A stretch of DNA of 64,000 nucleotides from S5-A14a sp050908895 (GTDB lineage: Bacteria; Bacillota; Clostridia; Peptostreptococcales; Anaerovoracaceae): positions 1,302,001-1,366,000 of the forward strand of contig CP171222.1 in the NCBI GenBank assembly GCA_050908895.1. Reading direction: 5' to 3'. The notes below the pieces were generated by a model that did no database searches, had not been told where the DNA came from, and was given only the letters and a program-made list of their open reading frames with translations. Position numbers and translations under genes: made by a program. Positions 27,243-36,267 of the stretch are shown here, one piece after another (positions within the stretch are counted from its first letter, which is position 1; each line of letters starts with the position of its first letter).

Positions 27243-28601
27243 TTAATTGGCACCAAAAGACTTCATAAGTCGTGAACAGTCCTTACCACATCCGATTAAA
27301 TATGTTTCATAAATATTATTTGCTGCTAGAGCTTCTACTATACTATCTTTATCGTCTCCTGTAGCATATATAATTCTATTACTATTAACTCCATAAATTT
27401 CAAGAAAAATTTCCAAATCAATTGAGAGTGAAGTTTTAGGAATAATAAAATATTCTACTGTATTTAAATCTAAGTTTTGGAAATTACTATCATACAGATA
27501 GTAACTTCCAAGATAAACTGGGAATTGTTCTGAAATTTCACTCATAATAAACACAATATTTTTTTGATTATTATCGTCAAGAACACTTTCAAAACAGCTC
27601 TGCAAGGTATCAGGATTTTCTTGTTTGAATGATAAAAATTTAAATTCTACATCTCTATATTTTATTATTTTTCTCCTGTTAGCCGGATCTTCATTTACCT
27701 TATATATTTCTTTGAAATTAATGTCCTTAATTCTTTGATATTTATTTATATATGCAATTACAGCTGCTTGATTATATAGCATTGTATTTTCAGCATCTAT
27801 TCCTTTAAAATCAATTCCACTAATGCTATAGCTCTTATTATCCTTATCTAAATTAGAAACTTCCACATCTGCCTTGATTTTATTATTAAATCCACAATGA
27901 TTACACGAATAAAGTCCCACGTTAGGCAGATTGAAATAGTCGAATTTAAGTTCACGAGAACAAATAGGACATCCTTCTGTGACTAATTGATGTTTGCTTT
28001 CTTTTGAATACTTATTTTCTTCCATGCCATAGGTTATTACTTTTCCATCAAAGCCTTCTCCCAAAGATTTGGCATAAGGTTCGTCATTATTTAAAATCAA
28101 CGTGTGAGCGTATTTAATACTATCTTTGATTTTATCGTAAATTAACTCAATACTACCATTCCTTTGGGATTGATCTTTTTGTAAATTCGTAATTATTAAA
28201 GCAATTGGCGGCAAATCTTTTGCAATTGTAGATAAAAATCTCTCATCAGTTTCAAAAACAAAGTAGTCTGCTTTAACATAACCTGTAAGAGATGTATTTT
28301 TGAGCAATGTTGTTACAACACCCGCATAAAGATTAGCTCCTTCTAAATTAGCAACAACTTTCTTTCCAGATGAGGAAAGTGTGAGGTAAAGTAATTTAGC
28401 TGTAGAAGATTTCCCATTGGTACCAGTTATACATACCGTATTTTTATCATTAAGCCCCTTAAAATATCTCAGCATATTAGGACAGAATTTCATGGCAATT
28501 TCACCAGATAAATTGGAACCTCTTCTCTTATCGACTATATTTATCATTAAAATAACTATTTTCCCTATCAATATGGCTAACAAAAACCTAATTTTACTCA
28601 T
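27243..28601 (-). CDS. Divergent MurT-like Mur ligase homologue
   Basis: Resembles MurT, the ATP-using subunit of lipid II isoglutaminyl synthase. The 452-residue protein has a hydrophobic N-terminal segment, the ATP loop CITGTNGKSSTAK (about 57-69; the usual form is GTNGKTT), FETDERF, ITNLQKDQ in the place of the conserved NLFRDQLDR, LNNDEP, and a zinc ribbon with C211, C214, C233 and C236. The C-terminal domain has lost the usual KNPAG and DVSWIWD motifs, reading KQENPDT and YYLYDSNF. GGAG lies eight bases before the ATG. Together with the cysteine-free GatD-like neighbour this suggests either a weakened amidation complex that uses free ammonia or a changed substrate; neither is shown by the sequence. 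Confidence 0.78.
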   Translation of the reverse strand: MSKIRFLLAILIGKIVILMINIVDKRRGSNLSGEIAMKFCPNMLRYFKGLNDKNTVCITGTNGKSSTAKLLYLTLSSSGKKVVANLEGANLYAGVVTTLLKNTSLTGYVKADYFVFETDERFLSTIAKDLPPIALIITNLQKDQSQRNGSIELIYDKIKDSIKYAHTLILNNDEPYAKSLGEGFDGKVITYGMEENKYSKESKHQLVTEGCPICSRELKFDYFNLPNVGLYSCNHCGFNNKIKADVEVSNLDKDNKSYSISGIDFKGIDAENTMLYNQAAVIAYINKYQRIKDINFKEIYKVNEDPANRRKIIKYRDVEFKFLSFKQENPDTLQSCFESVLDDNNQKNIVFIMSEISEQFPVYLGSYYLYDSNFQNLDLNTVEYFIIPKTSLSIDLEIFLEIYGVNSNRIIYATGDDKDSIVEALAANNIYETYLIGCGKDCSRLMKSFGAN

Positions 28602-28668
28602 ATGTACATCTCCATTAAATTTAAAATTCTCCTCCAGGTGTCACCTTGAGAAAGCTATTCCATCCATA

Positions 28669-30132
28669 TTATAAAATATCAGATAAAAGCACCGAAATAG
28701 CTTCTTTTATCTTAATTTGTGTGCTCCTTGCCTTATAAGTTTCCAATGTCACCTCTGTAGAAAGTCTCATATCATCTTCAAAAATTCTTTCCATTCTCTT
28801 TGTAACTTCCTCGTCATAAATGAATGCATTAACCTCGAAATTAAGTCTAAAGCTTCTTACATCAAAATTAGCCGATCCGACAGTACAAACCTGGCTATCT
28901 ACCATGAGAGTCTTAGCATGGAGAAATCCATTGTCATATCTGAATACTCTCGCTCCAGCCTCTATAAGTTCCCCACAATAAGCATAATTAGCCCAATATA
29001 CAAAAGGGTGATCCGGCATACACGGTATCATAATTTTTACATCCACTCCTGATTGAGCAGCCATTTTTAATGATTCAATCATAGCTCTGTCAGGAACAAA
29101 ATAAGGTGTTTGTAGATATATTCTCTCTCCGGCAAAAGTGATCATCCTCATCATTGATCTCTTTATCTGTTCTTTACGAGAGTTAGGTCCTGACATGACA
29201 ATTTGGACGGCCTTATCTCCATCTGGATTTGATGTATAAAAATCAATTTCCTCAAAATCGATGTCCTCCCCTGTAGCAGCACCCCAATCCATGAGGAAAA
29301 TAGCCTTTAAATCCTGAATTGAATTGCCCAATATTCTAAGATGGGTATCCCTCCAATAGCCAAATTTTCGTTTTAGTCCTAAATATTCTCTAGCAATATT
29401 GAAGCCACCCGTGTACCCAATTTTGTTATCAATTACAACAATTTTTCGGTGATTTCTATAATTAATATCGAAGTTAAAATATTTGAATTTCGGCTTAAAA
29501 AAGTATCCAACTTGTCCTCCTGCCGTTAAAAAATCTTTAAGAGTTAAATCATTAATCATCCTACTTCCTAACGAATCAACAAGAAGCCTTACTTTAACGC
29601 CCTCTTTAGCTTTTTCCGTCAGAACCTGAATAAGTCTCTTTCCCACAGAATCATTTCGGACTATGTAAAACTCAACATCAACTGAATATTTTGCCGCCTT
29701 GATATCCTTAATTAAATTTCTGAAGAAATCTTTGCCATCAATTAAAATATTAAGAGAGTTATTTTGAGTTAAAAATGAATTTCCATACGTGAGATTTAAT
29801 TTTACCATATGATGCCAAAGTTTGGCAACACTACTAGAAAACTGAAAAGTCCCCTTATCCATCTGCTTCCTTTGATCAGTCAGAGCATCACCGATAATTC
29901 TCTTATCTTTATCGTCCAACTTATATATTTTCCTGCGGCTTATATTCTGAGCAAACACAAGATAAAAAAATGCCCCTAAAATTGGCAGGAAAAAAAGCAC
30001 AAGAACCCAGGCTAACGTCTTAGCCGGATTCTTACGCTCTATAAAAATTATTACTATTGCTAAAATTAGATTTATCAGTATTAAGAATAGTTCAACTATC
30101 CATATCCATGCAGGAGCATTAAATAAAATCAT
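28669..30132 (-). CDS. cls: Cardiolipin synthase
   Basis: Membrane enzyme of the phospholipase D superfamily that condenses two phosphatidylglycerols. The 487-residue protein has two N-terminal membrane helices (about 8-30 and 38-58) followed by two HKD catalytic motifs: HRKIVVIDNKIGYTGGFN and HAKTLMVDSQVCTVGSANFD. Its ATG overlaps the cbiC stop in an ATGA arrangement, so it is translationally coupled to the cobalamin genes, an unexpected pairing. Confidence 0.94.
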   Translation of the reverse strand: MILFNAPAWIWIVELFLILINLILAIVIIFIERKNPAKTLAWVLVLFFLPILGAFFYLVFAQNISRRKIYKLDDKDKRIIGDALTDQRKQMDKGTFQFSSSVAKLWHHMVKLNLTYGNSFLTQNNSLNILIDGKDFFRNLIKDIKAAKYSVDVEFYIVRNDSVGKRLIQVLTEKAKEGVKVRLLVDSLGSRMINDLTLKDFLTAGGQVGYFFKPKFKYFNFDINYRNHRKIVVIDNKIGYTGGFNIAREYLGLKRKFGYWRDTHLRILGNSIQDLKAIFLMDWGAATGEDIDFEEIDFYTSNPDGDKAVQIVMSGPNSRKEQIKRSMMRMITFAGERIYLQTPYFVPDRAMIESLKMAAQSGVDVKIMIPCMPDHPFVYWANYAYCGELIEAGARVFRYDNGFLHAKTLMVDSQVCTVGSANFDVRSFRLNFEVNAFIYDEEVTKRMERIFEDDMRLSTEVTLETYKARSTQIKIKEAISVLLSDIL

Positions 30133-30755
30133 TTCTTTATGCCATATTGCAGTGCATTAACAATTGCTGCAGCTATGTTGCTTCCTCCCTTTCTTCCTCT
30201 TGCCACTATAGCCGGTATACCTAAATTAATAATTCTTTCTTTAGATTCTACCACATTTACAAACCCCACAGGAACACCTATTACCGCAACCGGATTTAAC
30301 TTACCAGCTTTCACTAAAGACTCAATAGAAAAAAGAGCTGTTGGTGCATTTCCAATAGCAAAAATGACAGGTTTATCAAGTTCTGCTGCACGTTCCATGC
30401 TCACAAGGGATCGGGTAACACCTCTTTCCTTTGCTTCCATTGCTACATCTTCATCGGCTATGAAACAAAGTACTTGTCCACCGTACTGATTGATTCTTTT
30501 TTTATTTATTCCAGACTGAGCCATTGTTGTATCCGTTACAATATATGCTCCTTCTGAAATAGCTTTTCTTATCGTCTTTTCCACTCCATCGGTAAAATAA
30601 AGGCTATCAGCATACTCAAAATCTGCTGATGTATGAATACATCTCTTAATTATGTCTTCATATCTCTCATCAAGTTTTTTTTCGCCTAAGAGCTCACTGA
30701 TTATCTTCATGCTCCTTTTTTCTATATCCATAGGGGCAATATTTTCAAATTTCAC
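30129..30755 (-). CDS. cbiC: Cobalt-precorrin-8 methylmutase
   Basis: Moves the methyl group from C-11 to C-12 to give cobyrinate. The 208-residue protein shows the catalytic histidine H41 in RCIHTSADFEYAD, TDTTMAQSGINKKR, and the C-terminal VGVPVGFVNVVESKE with ARGRKGGSNIAAAIVNAL. The start codon is GTG, sharing its first base with the cobO stop (TAGTG); AAAGGGG lies about 11 bases upstream. Tight coupling on both sides. Confidence 0.95.
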   Translation of the reverse strand: MKFENIAPMDIEKRSMKIISELLGEKKLDERYEDIIKRCIHTSADFEYADSLYFTDGVEKTIRKAISEGAYIVTDTTMAQSGINKKRINQYGGQVLCFIADEDVAMEAKERGVTRSLVSMERAAELDKPVIFAIGNAPTALFSIESLVKAGKLNPVAVIGVPVGFVNVVESKERIINLGIPAIVARGRKGGSNIAAAIVNALQYGIKK

Positions 30756-31294
30756 TATTTTTCAATCCCCTTTCTAGCTGGAATTCCCTGATCATAAGGA
30801 TGCTTAACTTTTTCAATTCTTGAAACATAATCAGCGGCTTCCACCATATTTTCAGATGGAACTCTTCCTGTAATTACAACCTCTAATTTTTCCGGCTTAT
30901 TTTTCAGAAAATCCAATACTAAATTTTCATCAAGTACCCCTGCTTCAATTGAACCAAGCGCTTCATCTAAAACTAAAAGATTGTAGTCACCATCCATAAC
31001 CAAATCCACAGCTTCTTTCAATTGCTCTGCACTTACTCTTCTGGTTTCTGATAGTTCTTCTTCACTCATCTGAAAAGTAAACTTTTTAATTGGTTTAGCT
31101 CCTAAAATAGTAATGTTATCTAATGTTCTTAATACATTAAGTTCACTGCTGTTTCCGTCTTTTAAAAATTGCATAAATAACACTTTAAGGCCAAACCCTT
31201 GAGCTCTAACAGTCAATCCTACAGATGCTGTTGTCTTACCTTTTCCATCTCCACAGTAAATATGCACCAGGCCTAAGTCGCTTTTTTTTCTCAT
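30755..31294 (-). CDS. cobO: Cob(I)yrinic acid a,c-diamide adenosyltransferase
   Basis: Attaches the 5'-deoxyadenosyl group from ATP to cobalt. The 179-residue protein is of the CobA/CobO/BtuR type, with the P-loop HIYCGDGKGKTTASVGL near residue 15, VLFMQFLKDG, a DYNLLVLDEALG acidic strand and VITGRVPSENMVEAADYVS. AGGAGG lies within the end of cobQ, one base from which this gene starts. Confidence 0.95.
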   Translation of the reverse strand: MRKKSDLGLVHIYCGDGKGKTTASVGLTVRAQGFGLKVLFMQFLKDGNSSELNVLRTLDNITILGAKPIKKFTFQMSEEELSETRRVSAEQLKEAVDLVMDGDYNLLVLDEALGSIEAGVLDENLVLDFLKNKPEKLEVVITGRVPSENMVEAADYVSRIEKVKHPYDQGIPARKGIEK

Positions 31295-31295
31295 T

Positions 31296-32747
31296 TTATT
31301 TTCCTCCTAGAATTTCAAATAATATATCCATATCTATAGCCTTCTCCAAATTTTCTGCAAGAATGCCATATTGCTGCTCCTTATATTCATCCATATTGAT
31401 AGACTCTACACATTCAGCAGAATATCCCTTAGACTCCAGCAAAGCACTAATCACTGCCCGACTTATTTCGCCTCGATCAAATATGCCGTGAATGTAAGTT
31501 CCATAAATATTATCCTCGTTTATTATATTCCCAAATCCCGTAGAAATACCCATATGGATTTCATATCCTTCGTACTCAAGGTCAGATAAATTCTCAAAAA
31601 TTCCATCGACCTTGTCAAGTCTTCCAACTTGAGCTACTCTGATTTTTTCCTTCGTGAAAATTGTAGAATGAGGAAGTAGCCCGATTCCCTTCATCTCTCC
31701 TCCGCCTTCAACACCATATTCGTCTCTTAATTTCTGTCCTAGCATCTGATATCCACCACAGATTCCAAATACAGGTTTTCCTTTAAAAGCGTGTTTATGA
31801 ACTCTTGTCTCCATGCCGCTTTCTCTAAGCCAGCGAAGATCTCCCATGGTACTTTTAGTACCGGGTAAAATTATTAAGTCAGGATCACCTATTTCTCTTG
31901 GCGATTCAACATATCTCAGACCAACTTCCTCCATGTGTTCAAGAGCATTAAAATCAGTAAAATTCGATATTCTTGGTGTCCTTATTACAGCTATATCTAT
32001 AAGCTTGCCGGAAGCTAGGCCTTTATTTTTCATGGCAAGGCTATCTTCATCATCAATATCCACTTTTATGTAAGGCACAACTCCTAAAACAGGTCTTTCA
32101 ATAATGTCTTCAATCATTTTAATCCCGGGCTTTAAGATATCGATATTGCCTCTAAATTTATTAATAATTACACCTTTTACATGTTTTTTCTCCTCTTGAT
32201 TAAAGAGAACCATAGTCCCCGTTAGAGCACCAAAAACTCCGCCTCTATCTATATCACCAACGATAATAACAGGTGCATCCACTTTCTGTGCAAGACCCAT
32301 ATTTACAATATCTTTATCTTTTAAATTAATTTCTGAGGCGCTTCCTGCACCTTCCATTATTATGTAGTCAAATTCATTTTCAAGACTTTTCAAAGCCTTA
32401 ATTGCTTCTTTTTCAAAAAATTCTTTTTTCTCGTAATAAGAATCTGCTGTATAATTGCCGTAAACCTCTCCATGAAGAATTATTTGACTACCCGTATCAC
32501 TGTTAGGTTTTAACAAAATCGGATTCATTCGTACATCCGGCTTTATTCCAGCTGCCTCTGCCTGAACAACCTGTGCTCTACCCATTTCCAGTCCATCTTC
32601 GGTAATAAAGGAATTTAAAGCCATGTTTTGGGATTTATATGGAGCTACCTTGTAACCTTTATTTTTTAATATTCGACAGATTCCTGCAACGATTAAACTC
32701 TTTCCTGCATTGGAGCAAGTTCCAAGCACCATTAATTTTTTTGCCAT
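31296..32747 (-). CDS. cobQ: Cobyric acid synthase (glutamine-hydrolysing)
   Basis: Amidates four side chains (b, d, e, g) of adenosylcobyrinate diamide. The 483-residue protein has an N-terminal dethiobiotin-synthetase-like ATPase domain (LGTCSNAGKSLIVAGICRIL, KSQNMALNS) and a C-terminal class I glutaminase domain with an intact nucleophile, C330 in GICGGYQMLG, plus GYEIHMG and TYIHGIFD. I chose the ATG at 32745-32747, with AGGAG five to six bases upstream. A 92-base gap separates it from cobD. Confidence 0.95.
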   Translation of the reverse strand: MAKKLMVLGTCSNAGKSLIVAGICRILKNKGYKVAPYKSQNMALNSFITEDGLEMGRAQVVQAEAAGIKPDVRMNPILLKPNSDTGSQIILHGEVYGNYTADSYYEKKEFFEKEAIKALKSLENEFDYIIMEGAGSASEINLKDKDIVNMGLAQKVDAPVIIVGDIDRGGVFGALTGTMVLFNQEEKKHVKGVIINKFRGNIDILKPGIKMIEDIIERPVLGVVPYIKVDIDDEDSLAMKNKGLASGKLIDIAVIRTPRISNFTDFNALEHMEEVGLRYVESPREIGDPDLIILPGTKSTMGDLRWLRESGMETRVHKHAFKGKPVFGICGGYQMLGQKLRDEYGVEGGGEMKGIGLLPHSTIFTKEKIRVAQVGRLDKVDGIFENLSDLEYEGYEIHMGISTGFGNIINEDNIYGTYIHGIFDRGEISRAVISALLESKGYSAECVESINMDEYKEQQYGILAENLEKAIDMDILFEILGGK

Positions 32748-32839
32748 ATTTCTCCTAGCTGACAAGATTTATCCTTATACTTTTTAATCTAATTGTATTG
32801 GTATTAATATTTATATTCTTGCCTATTTTATAACTTCTT

Positions 32840-33880
32840 CTAAATTACTTTTTGCAATATCTCGATTAGCTTTTCATTATCTTTTCTTGACTTAACTGCA
32901 ACTCTATAATAGGAATCGTCAAGCCCATTAAAATTTCCACAACACCTTATTAAAATCCCACAAGGTTCTAGCTTTTCATAAATATTATAAGGGCCTTTTA
33001 CCATAATATAATTTGTTTCTGAAGGATATACTTTAAATCCTATATTGTTCAAATTTTCTTGAAGGAATTCCCTCTCTCTTTTAATAACTTTCTTTGTCTC
33101 TTGTATAAATTCCTTATCTATGGCTGCTTCTCCCGCCTTGGCTGCAACTGTAGAGACAGCCCAGGGCTGAAGGGTATTTTGCACCATATCAGCGATTTTC
33201 CTATTCGGAAAAAAACCGTAACCTAATCGTATACCTGCCATGGCATAAATTTTTGTAAATGCATTTACAATTATGAGATTATCCCACTCCTCTAATAGTC
33301 TTATCGCAGAATATCTATCTTCTTCTGTTATAAAGTGAAGAAAACAATGGTCCAAGATCAAGCATCCATTTCCCAATGCTTTTAACTTTTTTAAAATTTT
33401 TATAATTATTGAAAGATTCACTGGCTGACCTGTAGGATTATTGGGGCTACATAAAAAAACCATGTTTATATGGTTATCTATCATTTCTAAAATATTTTCC
33501 TTCACCTTAAAATTATCATCTTCTGATAGGTAATGGTATTTTATTTTGCTACCAACTAGACTGGCTGCTTCCTCATATTCTGAAAAAGTTGGCGCTGTAA
33601 CCAGCACATTTTTAGGTTTCATAGCTATGCAAATTCTGAATATCAAGTCAGCTGCTCCATTACCACAAACAATTAGATTTGGATCAATATTGTAAAAATC
33701 CCCTAAAGATTTCCTTAGTTTTCTAGAAGAAAAATCTGGATAGGTCTCATACTCTTCAATTGAACTAATTATAGCATCTTTTGCCGCTTTTGGCATACCT
33801 AAAGGATTTATATTTACAGAAAAATCTAAAATTTCTCTATCATATTTATATATGTCGCCTCCGTGAGTATATTTAATCAT
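32840..33880 (-). CDS. cobD: L-threonine-O-3-phosphate decarboxylase (CobD type)
   Basis: PLP enzyme that makes (R)-1-aminopropan-2-yl phosphate for the nucleotide loop arm of cobalamin. The 346-residue protein starts with the family-typical HGGDIY and DFSVNINPLGMP, has SPNNPTGQP, and the PLP lysine in NAFTKIYAMAGIRLGYGFF. It resembles histidinol-phosphate aminotransferases, but the HGG start and its place between cbiB and cobQ favour CobD. GGAGG lies just before the ATG. No threonine kinase gene (pduX) is visible nearby. Confidence 0.9.
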   Translation of the reverse strand: MIKYTHGGDIYKYDREILDFSVNINPLGMPKAAKDAIISSIEEYETYPDFSSRKLRKSLGDFYNIDPNLIVCGNGAADLIFRICIAMKPKNVLVTAPTFSEYEEAASLVGSKIKYHYLSEDDNFKVKENILEMIDNHINMVFLCSPNNPTGQPVNLSIIIKILKKLKALGNGCLILDHCFLHFITEEDRYSAIRLLEEWDNLIIVNAFTKIYAMAGIRLGYGFFPNRKIADMVQNTLQPWAVSTVAAKAGEAAIDKEFIQETKKVIKREREFLQENLNNIGFKVYPSETNYIMVKGPYNIYEKLEPCGILIRCCGNFNGLDDSYYRVAVKSRKDNEKLIEILQKVI

Positions 33881-33902
33881 ATGCCTCCATTTTTATATGT
33901 TT

Positions 33903-34907
33903 TTAATATAAGCTAAATAAACTTACGCCATTGTAGGCCAGTATAGCTCTAATTCCAACAAGAGCTATGAGAATTATGCCTGATGCTGTCCACATAAGGA
34001 CACAAGTCCTATCTATATCCTTCATCACTGGGTTTCTTATCTGGTCACCAAGGCTTGCCTTTTTGTGAATTACACCAAAATAGCTTGCATCTCCACCTAG
34101 CTGTATTCCCAGAGCTCCTGCCGTAGTTGCCTCCGTCCAGCCTCCATTAGGAGATTCGTGCTTTTTTCTATCTCTTACAAGAATTTTAACAGCATTCAAT
34201 GTAGACATATTCTTCTGAAAAACAGAAGCTATCACCATTGAAATACCCGTGATACGGGCGGGTATATAGTTGGCAACATCATCTATAATGGCAGAAACTC
34301 TACCAAAGTACAGGTATTTCTCATTTTTATAACCCACCATTGAGTCTAAAGTATTAATACCTTTATAAAGGAATCCTAGAGGAGCTCCTCCAATCGCTAT
34401 AGCAATAAGCGGTGATACAACCCCATCTGTTGTATTTTCACTTACAGTCTCAATTACTGCTTTTGTAATTTCCTCTCTATTTAAGCTACTTGTATCTCTG
34501 CCAACTATCATCGAAAGAGCTTTTCGCGCATCATCTATGGTTCCTGTCTCAATAATTTGTTTAACCTTCTTTGCTTCTAATGCAAGAGTTCTACCTGCTA
34601 AGATTTGAAAACACCAGAATACTTCAAATAATAGGCCAGCATAAAAATTCAGGTTATACAGCCCGATTAGAAGTGTTGCTGGTACAATAAAAGCTGTAAA
34701 AACTGTTATAAGCCAAAGAATTCCTCCTCTGATAATAGAAGATTTATTATCAGGTTTAATATTTAGTACTTTCTCTAATTTACTTATTAGCTTTCCTATA
34801 TAAATTATAGGATGAGGCAAGATTCTTGGATCACCAAATATAAAATCCAGAAGGCTTGATGCCAGAAGTATTATTATAATTCTATACAAAATTATGGTTT
34901 TAACCAT
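33903..34907 (-). CDS. cbiB: Adenosylcobinamide-phosphate synthase CbiB
   Basis: Membrane amide synthetase that joins aminopropanol phosphate to adenosylcobyric acid. The 334-residue protein has several hydrophobic segments and family motifs LLDFIFGDPRILPHPI (near the N-terminus), ETVSENTTDGVVSPL and ARITGISM. I chose the ATG at 34905-34907, which overlaps the cbiA stop by eight bases and has AGAGAGACAGG upstream; the longer frame would run further into cbiA. Confidence 0.94.
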   Translation of the reverse strand: MVKTIILYRIIIILLASSLLDFIFGDPRILPHPIIYIGKLISKLEKVLNIKPDNKSSIIRGGILWLITVFTAFIVPATLLIGLYNLNFYAGLLFEVFWCFQILAGRTLALEAKKVKQIIETGTIDDARKALSMIVGRDTSSLNREEITKAVIETVSENTTDGVVSPLIAIAIGGAPLGFLYKGINTLDSMVGYKNEKYLYFGRVSAIIDDVANYIPARITGISMVIASVFQKNMSTLNAVKILVRDRKKHESPNGGWTEATTAGALGIQLGGDASYFGVIHKKASLGDQIRNPVMKDIDRTCVLMWTASGIILIALVGIRAILAYNGVSLFSLY

Positions 34908-36267
34908 TAAACCTGTCTCTCTTTTTGCATTCCTTAATAAAATTCTCAACAAATTCTATATTGCTCATCCAGTGAATACATGGAAATCCTGCACAAATGT
35001 TTGCCGTTGTATGAATAGCATCAAATTTCTTTCCACTTGGTTTTTCAGCTACAAACGAATCTCCATATTTGTCAGTGGTCATATAATGATGCTCATGACA
35101 CCTTGTAGACTCACCAACCTTGCATAAAATATTATCAACTTTAGCAGTCAGTGTTTTATATCCAAATCTTACAAGGGTGTCTGACATCGTAATATTTCCT
35201 GGGACAATGCCGACGCCTTCATAAGTTTTACCTTCAAAGGTCATGGTTTCAGCTAGATAAGTGTATCCTCCGCTCTCTGCATAGATTGGAATCCCTGCAG
35301 AGTTTGCTTTTCGTATAGATTCTTTCATGGATTCGTTACCCATAACTTTATCTATGTAAATCTCTGGATACCCTCCTCCAATTATAATGCCTTGAATATC
35401 TGCAGGAAGCTTATCATCATTTATAGGTGAAAAGAACTCAATATCTGCGCCAAGTTTTCTAAGAATATCAAGGTTATCCCTATAATGAAAGCAAAAAGCC
35501 CTGTCTTTTGCTACTGCAATTTTTATTGGCTTATCAGATACCGGTTCAATTTTCGTTTCCTCATATGTGAGTTCTTCTGTTTCGTTAGCAATGTCAAGAA
35601 TTGTATCCATATCTACGGTCTTAACAAATGTCTCCCCAATAACCTGAATTCTATCTTGTAAATCTTCAATTTCTTCTGCTGTAATAAGTCCTAGATGTCT
35701 GCTGCCAATTACGGCTTCCTTAATTTTAGGAAGATATCCGAGACATGGGATTGATAATTCAGCTTCAATCACGGGTTTGAAAACCTTGTACATTGCCTCA
35801 GAGCAATTATTTAGAATTACCCCTTTTAATAGATTTTCATGAAAATCTAGATAGCCCTTTATCCCAGCAAGCAAAGATCTACCTTTACCTTCGACACTTG
35901 TTATTAAGATTTCAGGAGTCTCTGTAAGTCTTGCAATATGATTTGCAGAATAGCTATCATCATCAAATCCAATACCATCATACATACCCATAACACCTTC
36001 TATGACAGCAATATCACTATTTTCAGCACTACCAATAACCTCCTGAAGGCCATCATTGCCAAGAAGAAATAAATCTATATTCTTTGCTGGTACTCCAAGT
36101 ACCTCAGTATGGAACATAGGATCAATATAGTCTGGACCACATTTGAATGAACTTACTTTTTTGCCTAATACATCTAAAGCTTTTATCATGCCGACTGTTG
36201 CTGTAGTCTTTCCACTGCCACTGCCTGTCCCAACCAGCATTATTCTAGGAATTCTGCTTCTCTTCAT
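34900..36267 (-). CDS. cbiA: Cobyrinate a,c-diamide synthase CbiA with Ser at the glutaminase nucleophile
   Basis: Amidates the a and c carboxylates of cobyrinate with ATP and glutamine. The 455-residue protein has an N-terminal ATPase domain (MLVGTGSGSGKTTATVGMI, CGPDYIDPMFHTEV, EGVMGMYDG) and a C-terminal class I glutaminase-like domain (GGGYPEIY, PGNITMSDTLVRFGY, CIHWMSNIEFVENF). In this family the nucleophile lies in an AECGG motif. Here it reads AESGG, with S332 encoded by AGC (35272-35274 complement). The other cysteines nearby are not at that position. Glutamine-dependent activity may be lost or replaced by ammonia use. The start is the ATG at 36265-36267 with AGAGGTG upstream; it overlaps the cbiET stop by 23 bases. 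Confidence 0.93.
   Translation of the reverse strand: MKRSRIPRIMLVGTGSGSGKTTATVGMIKALDVLGKKVSSFKCGPDYIDPMFHTEVLGVPAKNIDLFLLGNDGLQEVIGSAENSDIAVIEGVMGMYDGIGFDDDSYSANHIARLTETPEILITSVEGKGRSLLAGIKGYLDFHENLLKGVILNNCSEAMYKVFKPVIEAELSIPCLGYLPKIKEAVIGSRHLGLITAEEIEDLQDRIQVIGETFVKTVDMDTILDIANETEELTYEETKIEPVSDKPIKIAVAKDRAFCFHYRDNLDILRKLGADIEFFSPINDDKLPADIQGIIIGGGYPEIYIDKVMGNESMKESIRKANSAGIPIYAESGGYTYLAETMTFEGKTYEGVGIVPGNITMSDTLVRFGYKTLTAKVDNILCKVGESTRCHEHHYMTTDKYGDSFVAEKPSGKKFDAIHTTANICAGFPCIHWMSNIEFVENFIKECKKRDRFNG

Noticed and set aside
27180..27245. Short upstream frame ATGACAGCAAGATATAGG before the GatD-like gene, as a frameshifted true start
   Set aside because: It has AAGGGG upstream but encodes only about nine residues before a stop and does not resemble the GatD N-terminus, which begins cleanly at MNIRVAW.
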